Positions 52,180 to 60,824 of a stretch of DNA of 64,000 bases are shown one piece after another. This DNA is from an uncultured Mycoplasmatota bacterium (GTDB taxonomy: Bacteria > Bacillota_I > Bacilli_A > RF39 > UBA660), in the NCBI GenBank assembly GCA_900547995.1, contig URIY01000002.1:1-64000 (forward strand), in the 5' to 3' direction. The notes below the pieces were generated by a model, which saw only the letters and a list, made by a program, of their open reading frames with translations, did no database searches and was not told the DNA's origin. Position 1 is the first letter of the stretch, and each line of letters begins with the position of its first letter. The translations under genes were made by a program, and so were the position numbers.

Positions 52180-52902
52180 ATGGAAAATATTATAGAATTT
52201 AAAGATGTATATAAAAAATATAATTTATATGCAACTGATTATGATAAGTTGCAAGGTCTTCTTTTTAACAAGAAGAAAGGTATTAAAAAGGTTGCTTCTA
52301 ATTATTTAACTTTTAGTATTCAAAAAGGTGAAAAAGTTGCTTTTATTGGGCCAAATGGTGCTGGTAAATCGACAATATTAAAAATGATAACGAATGTTTG
52401 TTATCCTGATGAAGGAAGTATTAAAGTTCATGGAAAAGTGGGGGCACTTCTTGAATTATCGGCTGGATTTGATATGGAATTTACAGGAATGGAAAATATA
52501 TATTTAAAAGGTATATTACTTGGATTATCTAAAAAAGAAATAGATAAAAATATTTTTAAAATTTTAGAATTTGCTGATATAGGTGAATATATTAATCAAC
52601 CTGTTCGTACTTATTCTTCAGGAATGCGAGCTAGACTAGGCTTTTCTATAATCATTAACTGTGATATTGATATTTTAATTATTGATGAAGCTTTGGCTGT
52701 TGGAGACAAGGAATTTAAAAAGAAATGTTTAGATAAAATTAAAGAATTGTCGAATAAAAGTAATATAACAATGTTACTTGTTACCCATTCATTAGAACAA
52801 GCAAAAGAATTTTGCGATAGGGGAATTATTTTGAATAAGGGACATATTGTATATGATGTACCAATCGATGAGGCTATTAAGGAATATAATAAGTTGTTTT
52901 AG
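52180..52902 (+). CDS. tagH: Teichoic acid/polysaccharide ABC transporter ATPase (TagH-like)
   Basis: A 240-residue ATPase. Seen: Walker A IGPNGAGKSTILKMI, signature TYSSGMRARLGFSI, Walker B IDILIIDEALAVGDKEF and LLVTHSLEQ. No extra C-terminal wall-binding domain, unlike Bacillus TagH. RBS GAGGTG precedes the ATG at 52180; a GTG at 52174 inside the RBS is also in frame. Partner of the upstream permease. Confidence 0.93.
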   Translation: MENIIEFKDVYKKYNLYATDYDKLQGLLFNKKKGIKKVASNYLTFSIQKGEKVAFIGPNGAGKSTILKMITNVCYPDEGSIKVHGKVGALLELSAGFDMEFTGMENIYLKGILLGLSKKEIDKNIFKILEFADIGEYINQPVRTYSSGMRARLGFSIIINCDIDILIIDEALAVGDKEFKKKCLDKIKELSNKSNITMLLVTHSLEQAKEFCDRGIILNKGHIVYDVPIDEAIKEYNKLF

Positions 52903-52912
52903 GAGGTAAATT

Positions 52913-54271
52913 ATGAAAAAAAGCATGCTAGAACGTATAAAAATTATTTTAAAATATTTTTATGTTGTAACACTAATTGTTATTATATCGAGTATAGGAG
53001 TAATGTATTTTCTTAGTACTATTCCAAACTACTTTGAATCTAAAAGTGTAATACTTTTAGAAGATGGAAATACTTATAGCTATGAGAATATGGAAACATA
53101 TACTAAGTATTTTAAAACAAATAATGTATTAAACTTAATTATAAATAATTTAAATTTAGAAGATACAGTTTCTTCTATGAATAAAAATATTAATATTAAA
53201 CATATTAAAAATACCAAGTTAATTGAAATTAAAGTTAAATCCAAAACTCCCGAAATATCTATAAATATTTCAAATGAACTTATATCAGAATTTCAAAAAA
53301 GTATAAAATCTATATACCCAAGTTTAAACATATATACTATTGAAAATCCAACTGTCAATAATGGGTTCCAAATAGATACTAATTTTTATTTGATAATAAC
53401 AGTAATGTGTAGTTTTATTATGGGATGTATTATTGTAAGTTCTTGTTTTAATTTAAATACTAATATTAAAAATCATGAGGATTTAAAGAAAATACTTAAT
53501 ATTAAATCACTTGGTATTATACCTAATGATGATAGTATTTATTTTGATAAAAAGAATAAGAAAAAAAGTAGTTTGAATACAACTAAGATAAGAGTAATAA
53601 ATGATTCAAGTTCTATTACATCAGAGGCATATCGTATGGTTAGAACTAATTTAGATTATTTAGATTTAAAGGTTATTAATTTTACATCAACTAGTGTAGG
53701 AGAAGGAAAAAGTGAAACAATTGTTAATGTAGCAACATCATTTGCAATGATTGGGAAAAAAGTTTTACTTATTGATTGCGATTTAAGAAAACCTAAAGTT
53801 CATAAAAATTTTAATTTAAATAGAGCAATGGGACTTACAGATATATTAGTATATGATAGAGTAAGCGAATATCAAAAAATAATTCAATCTTTTAAAATAA
53901 TAAATACCAAATATAAAGTAGATATATTATCTGCAGGATCAAAAGTATCTAATCCATCAGAATTATTAAGTTCCAAAACATTTAATGATTTAATTGAAGA
54001 AGTAAAAAAAGAATATGATTTAATACTTGTAGATTGTCCTCCTGTTTCTTTAATGACTGATGCTGTTATTGTATCTAAAGTTGCCGATGGAACAGTATAT
54101 GTTATAGAATACGATCGTATTAATTCATCAGCTATTGCTTCGGGAATAGATCAATTAAAAGATATAAATGCTAATGTTTTAGGTGGTATTATAACAAAAG
54201 TTAATATTAATAAACAAAAGAAACTATATGGTAATAAATATGAATACTATTACAACAACTATATGGCCTAA
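52913..54271 (+). CDS. Wzz-type adaptor fused to BY-kinase (CpsC-CpsD fusion)
   Basis: A 452-residue protein. The first 185 residues are a Wzz/CpsC polysaccharide co-polymerase (membrane helices about 12-32 and about 155-175 around an extracellular domain). Residues about 200-452 are a CpsD-like bacterial tyrosine kinase: Walker A STSVGEGKSE (Thr of GKST is Glu), Walker A' LLIDCDLRKPK, Walker B LILVDCPP and a C-terminal Tyr cluster YGNKYEYYYNNY for autophosphorylation. In many Gram-positives the two parts are separate. It controls chain length together with the phosphatase gene that overlaps it. Confidence 0.9.
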   Translation: MKKSMLERIKIILKYFYVVTLIVIISSIGVMYFLSTIPNYFESKSVILLEDGNTYSYENMETYTKYFKTNNVLNLIINNLNLEDTVSSMNKNINIKHIKNTKLIEIKVKSKTPEISINISNELISEFQKSIKSIYPSLNIYTIENPTVNNGFQIDTNFYLIITVMCSFIMGCIIVSSCFNLNTNIKNHEDLKKILNIKSLGIIPNDDSIYFDKKNKKKSSLNTTKIRVINDSSSITSEAYRMVRTNLDYLDLKVINFTSTSVGEGKSETIVNVATSFAMIGKKVLLIDCDLRKPKVHKNFNLNRAMGLTDILVYDRVSEYQKIIQSFKIINTKYKVDILSAGSKVSNPSELLSSKTFNDLIEEVKKEYDLILVDCPPVSLMTDAVIVSKVADGTVYVIEYDRINSSAIASGIDQLKDINANVLGGIITKVNINKQKKLYGNKYEYYYNNYMA

Positions 54272-54962
54272 AATAGATATTCATTCACATATTATATATG
54301 ATGTGGATGATGGTAGTAAGAATTTTGAAACGACTAAAGAGGCGTTAAAAATATTAAAGAAAAATAATGTTCAAAAAATATTATGTACGCCACATTTTAG
54401 TTCATTTAAAAATTATGAAAAAATTGCTAAAACATTTTTGTTTATGAAAAAAGGATTTAAAATGCATAATATAGATTTATATTTAGGATTTGAATTTAAA
54501 TTAACTTATGAAAATCTTAATATATTAAAAGAGAACAGAATTAAAACAATTAATAATTATCTTTTGGTTGAATTAAGTAGAAATGAAGATATTTCCGAAG
54601 AACAAATAATTGATATGATTGATGAATTATTTGATATTGGTTACAAAGTTATACTAGTTCATCCTGAATTTTATATTAATTATAGGAATTTATCTTTTAT
54701 AAAAAAACTGCGTGAAAATGATGTTATAATACAAATAGATGCGACAAGTATATTAAAAGGAACTAAAGATAAAAAAGTATATAATTTTGCCCATTTATTA
54801 TTAAAAAATAACTTAGTTGATATCGTTGCAAGTGATTATCATGACAATATAATAAGAAGTTATGATAAATTTGAAGATGCTTTTAATTTGATAAAGAAAA
54901 AATATAATATAAATATGGCAAATGAATTATTTTATGAAAATCCTAAAATAATTGTAGATTAA
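54240..54962 (+). CDS. PHP-type tyrosine phosphatase (CpsB/YwqE-like)
   Basis: A 240-residue enzyme of the polymerase-and-histidinol phosphatase fold that removes phosphate from the BY-kinase. Seen: KIDIHSHIIYDVDDGSKNFE (metal-binding HxH), LCTPHFSSF, VILVHPEFY and the C-terminal DIVASDYHDN. ATG 54240 gives a short N terminus; an in-frame ATG at 54228 is also possible. It overlaps the kinase gene by 32 bases. A strong terminator follows, closing the operon. Confidence 0.9.
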   Translation: MNTITTTIWPKIDIHSHIIYDVDDGSKNFETTKEALKILKKNNVQKILCTPHFSSFKNYEKIAKTFLFMKKGFKMHNIDLYLGFEFKLTYENLNILKENRIKTINNYLLVELSRNEDISEEQIIDMIDELFDIGYKVILVHPEFYINYRNLSFIKKLRENDVIIQIDATSILKGTKDKKVYNFAHLLLKNNLVDIVASDYHDNIIRSYDKFEDAFNLIKKKYNINMANELFYENPKIIVD

Positions 54963-54990
54963 AATATATAAATATTTTAGTCTTTTTTTT
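54956..54990 (+). terminator. Terminator closing the teichoic acid operon
   Basis: AGATTAAAATAT/ATATTTTAGTCT (54956-54967 with 54972-54983, one T-G pair), ATAA loop and T8. The stem begins in the last codons of the phosphatase gene. Confidence 0.85.
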
Positions 54991-55013
54991 GTGTTACATC
55001 ATATATATTTAAT

Positions 55014-55484
55014 ATGAAAATAATTATACATGATTTAGAAGAATTAAAACTTGAAGGTAATTATAAAATAATAAATGAAAGGAATATAAAAAATTGTATT
55101 GGTTGTTTTAATTGTTGGACTAAAACTCCTATGAAATGTATACATAATGATATATGTCAAAATATAGGAAAAGATATTAGTAATTGTGAGGAATTGATTA
55201 TTATTAGTAAATGTATATATGGCTCTTATAGTTCTAAAGTAAAAAAAGTTTTAGAAAGATGTATAAGTTATGTTTATCCGTTCTTTGAAATAAGAAAAGG
55301 TGAAATACATCATAAACTTAGAAATAATCATTTAAAATTAACAGTTTATTTTTATGGAGATATTAGTCATGAAGATAAAACTTTAGCTATAAAACTTGTA
55401 AATAGTAATTGTAAAAATTTTGGTATTGATAATTCTAATCTTAAATTTTATAAAAATGTAGAAGAAATAGGTGAAATATGTTAA
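55014..55484 (+). CDS. Flavodoxin-like / NADPH-dependent FMN reductase-family protein 1
   Basis: A 156-residue protein. It has the family motif IGCFNCWTKTPMKC (about 29-42; the Cys-rich flavin-reductase signature), followed by LIIISKCIYGSYSSKVKKVL (about 62-81). It overlaps the next gene by seven bases, which encodes a second flavodoxin-like protein, so the two may form a heterodimer. Substrate unknown. No clear RBS; the gene starts close behind the terminator of the previous operon. Confidence 0.7.
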   Translation: MKIIIHDLEELKLEGNYKIINERNIKNCIGCFNCWTKTPMKCIHNDICQNIGKDISNCEELIIISKCIYGSYSSKVKKVLERCISYVYPFFEIRKGEIHHKLRNNHLKLTVYFYGDISHEDKTLAIKLVNSNCKNFGIDNSNLKFYKNVEEIGEIC

Positions 55485-56059
55485 CAATTATAAATTGTAG
55501 TCCCAAATATAAAAGCAATAGTAAAAGTTTTATAGATAAAATAATTAATAATATTGATGATAGTTTTAGTGTATTTAACGTATATAAAGATAATTTTGAT
55601 ACCATTATTAATTTTATAAATAAATCAGACAAGATTTTATTTGTGTATCCATTATATGTAGATACTTTGCCATCTAAATTAATAGAATTTTTTGAATATT
55701 TAATAAATAATAATATCTTTTTATATAATAAAAAAACATATATTCTATGTAATTGTGGCTTTTTAGAGGCAAGTCAAAACGATGTATCTATAGAATTAAT
55801 AAAAAATATCATTAATAATTTAGATGGAATGTTTATGGGTTATTTTAAAATAGGTGCTGGGGAGGTAATAGGTAAATTAAATAATATATTTATGAAATTA
55901 CTTTGTTTTGACTATTTTTATAAAATCAAAAGATTTAGTAGATGTATTAATTATGGTAAGATGGTCAAATTAAAAGCTACTTTAAATATATTTAGTAAGA
56001 GATTATTTTGCTTTTTAGGTAATATGGCATGGAATAAAAAAATAGGTTTGAATAAATAG
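55478..56059 (+). CDS. Flavodoxin-like protein 2
   Basis: A 193-residue protein. The N-terminal TIINCSPKYKSNSKSF resembles the FMN-phosphate loop of flavodoxin-like NAD(P)H reductases, and ILFVYPLYVDTLPSKLIEF (about 50-68) their second conserved segment. The C-terminal half (GAGEVIGKLNNIFMKLL onward) is hydrophobic and basic. Overlaps the previous gene. Probably a flavoenzyme; no specific role can be given. Confidence 0.7.
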   Translation: MLTIINCSPKYKSNSKSFIDKIINNIDDSFSVFNVYKDNFDTIINFINKSDKILFVYPLYVDTLPSKLIEFFEYLINNNIFLYNKKTYILCNCGFLEASQNDVSIELIKNIINNLDGMFMGYFKIGAGEVIGKLNNIFMKLLCFDYFYKIKRFSRCINYGKMVKLKATLNIFSKRLFCFLGNMAWNKKIGLNK

Positions 56060-56098
56060 TAATAATGTGATAACATATATAAACAAAGAGGTAATGGT

Positions 56099-57010
56099 AT
56101 GGAAGTAGTAAATATTACAAAAAATGGATTAAAAAAATTAAAAAAAGTATCATTAGGATATGGAATATTAAATACAGAAGCTGATTTATTTATTATGAAA
56201 ACAAAAGATAAATGGAATATAGAGTATAAAATGTTAAAGACTCTTTTTTGTACGGAAGGGGCTAATTTTAGTAATAAATTATTTACAATAAATGAACTTA
56301 TTGATAATAAAAGTGTAATTAATATAGATGAACTTGTATTACCTGAAAAACTCTTAATAGTTGATGGTCAGGTAAATGGTTTTATAATGCCATATATTGA
56401 AAATACTAATTTTGAAGAAATATTAAATGATATAAATATTAGTAATTTACAAAAAATAGAGTATTTTAAACAAATATCTCATATTTTACACAAAATGGAT
56501 AATTTAAGAAATAATAGCCATATAACTGATTTTTATTTAAATGATTTGCATGCTAGTAATTTTATATTAAATAAAAAAACGGGTAAAATAAATGTGGTCG
56601 ATTTAGATAGTTGTAAAATTAATGGTAATAAACCATTTGCTGCTAAATATTTAACTCCTTTTTCGCCTATATCTAGTATGAAAGCCAAATATAGAGTAAA
56701 TGAAGAAATTAATTTTTTAGGGTATATTATTCCTGATAAAAATACTGATCTTTATTGTTACATCATGACACTTATGAATTTCTTATTTAAAGGTAGAATT
56801 AGTTCTTTAGGAAGAGATAAGTATTATCTTTATTTAGAATATTTGAGGAGTATTAACTATCCATATGAACTTCTTGATAAGTTATCTAAAATATATGAAT
56901 ATGTAGATAATGAAGAAATAGGTGATGAATTAGATTTATTAACTAATGATATGATTGTTATGGCGCAAAGTAAAATATTTAATATGAAAACAAAAAAACT
57001 AGGTAACTAG
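56099..57010 (+). CDS. Protein-kinase-fold protein of unknown role
   Basis: A 303-residue soluble protein. The segment YLNDLHASNFILN (about 144-156) has the DLHxxN catalytic-loop layout of kinase-like and aminoglycoside-phosphotransferase-like folds, and INVVDLDSCKIN (about 162-173) resembles the metal-binding DxD/DFG position. N-terminal glycine loop and Lys are weak (SLGYGILN). Substrate is unknown; a small-molecule or protein kinase, or a pseudokinase, are all possible. RBS AGAGGT. Confidence 0.6.
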   Translation: MEVVNITKNGLKKLKKVSLGYGILNTEADLFIMKTKDKWNIEYKMLKTLFCTEGANFSNKLFTINELIDNKSVINIDELVLPEKLLIVDGQVNGFIMPYIENTNFEEILNDINISNLQKIEYFKQISHILHKMDNLRNNSHITDFYLNDLHASNFILNKKTGKINVVDLDSCKINGNKPFAAKYLTPFSPISSMKAKYRVNEEINFLGYIIPDKNTDLYCYIMTLMNFLFKGRISSLGRDKYYLYLEYLRSINYPYELLDKLSKIYEYVDNEEIGDELDLLTNDMIVMAQSKIFNMKTKKLGN

Positions 57011-57016
57011 TTTTTT
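56993..57016. terminator. Bidirectional terminator between convergent genes
   Basis: Perfect 10-bp palindrome AAAAAACTAG/CTAGTTTTTT (56993-57002 with 57007-57016), GTAA loop. It serves both the kinase-fold gene and def. Confidence 0.85.
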
Positions 57017-57563
57017 ATATTAAACGCATTTCTGATTCTAAATAAAAAGGTTTCTTTTTATTAATATGGTCATAAAATAAAATGCCTTCTAAGTGATCAA
57101 TTTCATGTTGAAAAGCAATGGATAAATCTTCTCTTGCTCTTACTTTTATTTTATTACCATCTTCATCATAGCCCTCAACGGTAACTCTAGCATGTCTTGG
57201 AACATGTCCCTCAACTTCACGATTAACACTCAAACATCCTTCACCAGCCTCAGCTGCAATCATCTCATTAGAAGTGCTAACAATTTTAGGATTAATGAAT
57301 ACATAATTATCAAATACTCCATCTTCAACCTCATGAACAATAATAATTATTCTTTTATTTATACCGAGCTGTGGAAAGGCGATTCCCATTCCAGGCCTTA
57401 AGTTATATTTTTTTGAGTATGATTCTATTTGACTATATGTTAAATGATCAATGCTTCTTTGAATTAATTGCTTTTCTTCCTTTGAAAGAGGAAAAGTAGC
57501 ATCAATACTTTTCATTCTTAGTCTTTTGTCTTTTTCATCTAGAATATTAAGTTTTTTAAACAT
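57015..57563 (-). CDS. def: Peptide deformylase
   Basis: A 182-residue type 2 deformylase that removes formyl from nascent N-terminal Met. Seen: motif 1 GMGIAFPQLG (the usual GxGxAAxQ has Phe for the second Ala), motif 2 EGCLSV and motif 3 HEIDH with the metal-binding histidines. The best-spaced start is the ATG at 57563 (minus strand), nine bases from GCGGAG; ATG 57569 and TTG 57572 are too close to the RBS. Confidence 0.93.
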   Translation of the reverse strand: MFKKLNILDEKDKRLRMKSIDATFPLSKEEKQLIQRSIDHLTYSQIESYSKKYNLRPGMGIAFPQLGINKRIIIIVHEVEDGVFDNYVFINPKIVSTSNEMIAAEAGEGCLSVNREVEGHVPRHARVTVEGYDEDGNKIKVRAREDLSIAFQHEIDHLEGILFYDHINKKKPFYLESEMRLI

Positions 57564-57675
57564 ATACATCAACTCCGCATATATATTTTAACACACATTT
57601 AAAAAAATACAATCATCATTTTGTTGTATATAAACAAGATTATATAATTTAATGTATCTAAAAAAAATTATAATA

Positions 57676-57704
57676 TTGACTTGCGAATATTTGTTCGCTA
57701 TAAT
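57676..57704 (+). promoter_or_regulatory. recG promoter
   Basis: TTGACT (57676-57681), 17-bp spacer, TATAAT (57699-57704). A LexA-like box fills most of the spacer. RBS AGGGTGAG lies seven bases after the -10 and the ATG follows at 57722. Confidence 0.85.
57684..57697. promoter_or_regulatory. LexA/DinR-like SOS box in the recG promoter
   Basis: CGAATATTTGTTCG (57684-57697) matches the Gram-positive LexA consensus CGAACatatGTTCG in all but one arm position (CGAAT for CGAAC), flanked by a further G/C pair (GCGAA...TTCGC). Its placement between -35 and -10 would block polymerase directly. Confidence 0.7.
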
Positions 57705-57721
57705 TGATATAGGGTGAGTAT

Positions 57722-59716
57722 ATGAATGATTTATCAGATATAAAGGGACTTGGACCAAAGGGAATTAATAACTTAAAAAAAGTTAATATAAATACCTGTA
57801 ATGATCTAATTAATTTTTATCCATATAAGTATAATGTTATAAAAAAAAGTGATATTAGATCATTAAATCAAGATGATAAGATTATCATAGATGGATATGT
57901 TGAAACAATACCAATAGTATATTTTATAAATAAAAAATTAAATAAAATGAGTTTTAAACTTAATACTGGTGAACGAATAATTAATATTACTATTTTTAAT
58001 AGAAGCTATTTGAAAAGTAAACTTGATTTAAAAAATGTTATTATTGTTATAGGTAAATATGATAAAGAACATAATTCTATTGTTGCTACAGATATAAGAT
58101 TCGAAAAAATTGGAGATGAAATTAAAATAGAACCAGTATATCATGGTATTCATGGAATTAGTAATAAGGCGATTAATAATTTTATTATGCAGGTTCTTGA
58201 TAATAATAAAACGATAATTGATAATATACCTGATTATTTTAAGGAAAAATATAATTTTAAAGACAAATTTACATCAATAAAAATAGTTCATAATCCTAAT
58301 GATATAGATATACTAAATAGGTCAGTAACGCGATTAAAATATGAGGAATTATTTGTATTTATGTTAAAAATGAATTATTTAAAGCAAAGGAAGAATACTT
58401 TAAATGGTATAACTAGAGTTGTATCATATACAAGGGTTAAAGATTTTATTGATAATTTGCCTTTTAAATTAACAAGTGATCAAGAATTATCTATTCAACA
58501 AATATATGAAGATATGGTAAGTTCCAATATAATGAATAGATTATTACAAGGGGATGTAGGTAGTGGTAAAACAATAGTAGCGATATGTGCTATGTATATA
58601 AATTTTCTAAGTGGTTATCAAAGTGCAATGATGGCTCCTACAGAAGTTTTGGCAATGCAACATTATAATAATTTGATTAAGTATTTTGAAAATTATAATA
58701 TCAAAGTAGGGTTACTTACAGGGAAGATGAAAGCATCTGAAAAAAGAAGAATGCATGAAATGATACAAAATGGAGAAATTGATGTCATTATAGGCACACA
58801 TGCTTTAATAACCGAAGATGTTATATATAAGAATTTAGGGTTAGTAATAACAGATGAACAACATAGATTTGGAGTTAATCAAAGAGGATGCCTTAAATCA
58901 AAGGGTATTAATCCTGATATTTTATATATGAGTGCAACACCTATTCCTAGAACATATGCTTTAACGCTATATGGCGATATGGATATATCTAATATTAAAA
59001 CTATGCCTATTGGTAGGAAGGATGTTCAAACATATTTAAAAAGTAATAATGACATAAAAGATGTCCTTATGATGATGTATAGTCAGTTAAGAGAAAATCA
59101 TCAAATATATGTTGTTGCTCCATTAATTGAAGAATCTGAAAACAGTGATATGGAAAATGTTCTAGATTTATATGATAAGATGAATAGAGCATTTGGCAAG
59201 AAATATAGTATAGGTATAATGCATGGTAAATTAAAAAATGATGAAAAAGAAGAAATGATGCGTGCTTTTAAAGAAAATGAAATACAAGTTCTAGTCGCAA
59301 CAACAGTCATAGAAGTTGGTGTTGATGTGCCTAATGCTACAATGATGGTTATATTTGATGCATATAGATTTGGACTTTCAACGATTCATCAATTAAGAGG
59401 TAGAGTAGGTAGAAATTCAATTCTATCATATTGTATATTAATAAGTGATAAAGAAACAAAACGATTACAAATATTAACAGAAACAACAGATGGCTTTAAA
59501 ATAAGTGAGGAAGATTTTTTATTAAGAGGTAGCGGTGATATATTTGGTATTAAACAAAGTGGTGATATGGTATTTAATTTATCAAATTTAAAAAGGGATT
59601 ATAAACTTCTATTACGAGTAAAAGATGATGTTGAGTATTTTGTTGATAATATTATTGATAATGATAATAATGTATATTTTAAGGAACTGATTAAGAATTC
59701 GATTAATTTGAATTAA
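57722..59716 (+). CDS. recG: ATP-dependent DNA helicase RecG
   Basis: A 664-residue branch-migration helicase that reverses stalled replication forks. Seen: N-terminal wedge/OB domain, Walker A RLLQGDVGSGKTIVA, helicase motif Ia MMAPTEVLAMQH, DEQH box (ITDEQHRFGV), SATPIPRTYAL and the C-terminal VATTVIEVGVDVPNAT, IHQLRGRVGR and LLRGSGDIFG. Slightly shorter than Bacillus RecG (682) but complete. Monocistronic, with a LexA-like site in its promoter. Confidence 0.96.
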   Translation: MNDLSDIKGLGPKGINNLKKVNINTCNDLINFYPYKYNVIKKSDIRSLNQDDKIIIDGYVETIPIVYFINKKLNKMSFKLNTGERIINITIFNRSYLKSKLDLKNVIIVIGKYDKEHNSIVATDIRFEKIGDEIKIEPVYHGIHGISNKAINNFIMQVLDNNKTIIDNIPDYFKEKYNFKDKFTSIKIVHNPNDIDILNRSVTRLKYEELFVFMLKMNYLKQRKNTLNGITRVVSYTRVKDFIDNLPFKLTSDQELSIQQIYEDMVSSNIMNRLLQGDVGSGKTIVAICAMYINFLSGYQSAMMAPTEVLAMQHYNNLIKYFENYNIKVGLLTGKMKASEKRRMHEMIQNGEIDVIIGTHALITEDVIYKNLGLVITDEQHRFGVNQRGCLKSKGINPDILYMSATPIPRTYALTLYGDMDISNIKTMPIGRKDVQTYLKSNNDIKDVLMMMYSQLRENHQIYVVAPLIEESENSDMENVLDLYDKMNRAFGKKYSIGIMHGKLKNDEKEEMMRAFKENEIQVLVATTVIEVGVDVPNATMMVIFDAYRFGLSTIHQLRGRVGRNSILSYCILISDKETKRLQILTETTDGFKISEEDFLLRGSGDIFGIKQSGDMVFNLSNLKRDYKLLLRVKDDVEYFVDNIIDNDNNVYFKELIKNSINLN

Positions 59717-59751
59717 TCTTTATTTTATATATGAAAAGTAATAAAAAATCA

Positions 59752-59781
59752 TTGACAATCATACAATATAAGTGATATATT
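59752..59781 (+). promoter_or_regulatory. Promoter of the str operon
   Basis: TTGACA (59752-59757), 18-bp spacer, TATATT (59776-59781), leaving a leader of about 85 bases before rpsL. Confidence 0.75.
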
Positions 59782-59801
59782 AATATCGCATTCATATTTT
59801 G

Positions 59802-59819
59802 GATTTACTTAGGTAAATC
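59802..59819 (+). promoter_or_regulatory. Hairpin in the rpsL leader
   Basis: GATTTAC/GTAAATC (59802-59808 with 59813-59819), TTAG loop, then a short T run. It resembles a leader attenuator but the T run is short; regulatory use is inferred only from position. Confidence 0.5.
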
Positions 59820-59875
59820 TTTAATTAACATTTTATAAGAAACGCGTGGATGTGTGTAAAGAAAGGAGGAATATC

Positions 59876-60295
59876 ATGCCTACAATTAATCAATTAGTTA
59901 GAAATAGACGTAGTGAAAAAACAAGAAAAAGTAAATCACCAGTTTTAGGAATTGGTTATAATAGCAAGGAGAAAAAGCAAACTAAAGCTCAAGCTCCACA
60001 AAAACGTGGTGTTTGTACTCGTGTTGGTACAATGACTCCAAAGAAACCAAACTCAGCTCTTCGTAAATATGCTCGTGTTAGACTTTCTAATGGAATGGAA
60101 GTTACTGCTTATATTATGGGTGAGGGACACAACTTACAAGAGCACAGTGTTGTATTAATTCGTGGTGGACGTGTTAAGGACTTAATCGGTGTTCGTTATC
60201 ATATTGTACGTGGTACACTTGATACTGCCGGAGTTGACAAACGTCGCCAAGGTCGTTCTAAATATGGAACAAAGAGACCAAAAGATAAAAAATAA
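59876..60295 (+). CDS. rpsL: 30S ribosomal protein uS12
   Basis: A 139-residue S12 with the Firmicute-type insertion [20 protein letters not shown] (about 22-41) before [23 protein letters not shown]. The decoding-centre Lys in [10 protein letters not shown] is unmutated, as in streptomycin-sensitive strains. AGGAGGA is five bases before ATG 59876; the ATG at 59846 has no RBS. First gene of the str operon. Confidence 0.98.
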   Translation: MPTINQLVRNRRSEKTRKSKSPVLGIGYNSKEKKQTKAQAPQKRGVCTRVGTMTPKKPNSALRKYARVRLSNGMEVTAYIMGEGHNLQEHSVVLIRGGRVKDLIGVRYHIVRGTLDTAGVDKRRQGRSKYGTKRPKDKK

Positions 60296-60302
60296 TAATT
60301 AA

Positions 60303-60803
<501 letters not shown>

Positions 60804-60824
60804 TTATAAGGAAAGGAATATAAT

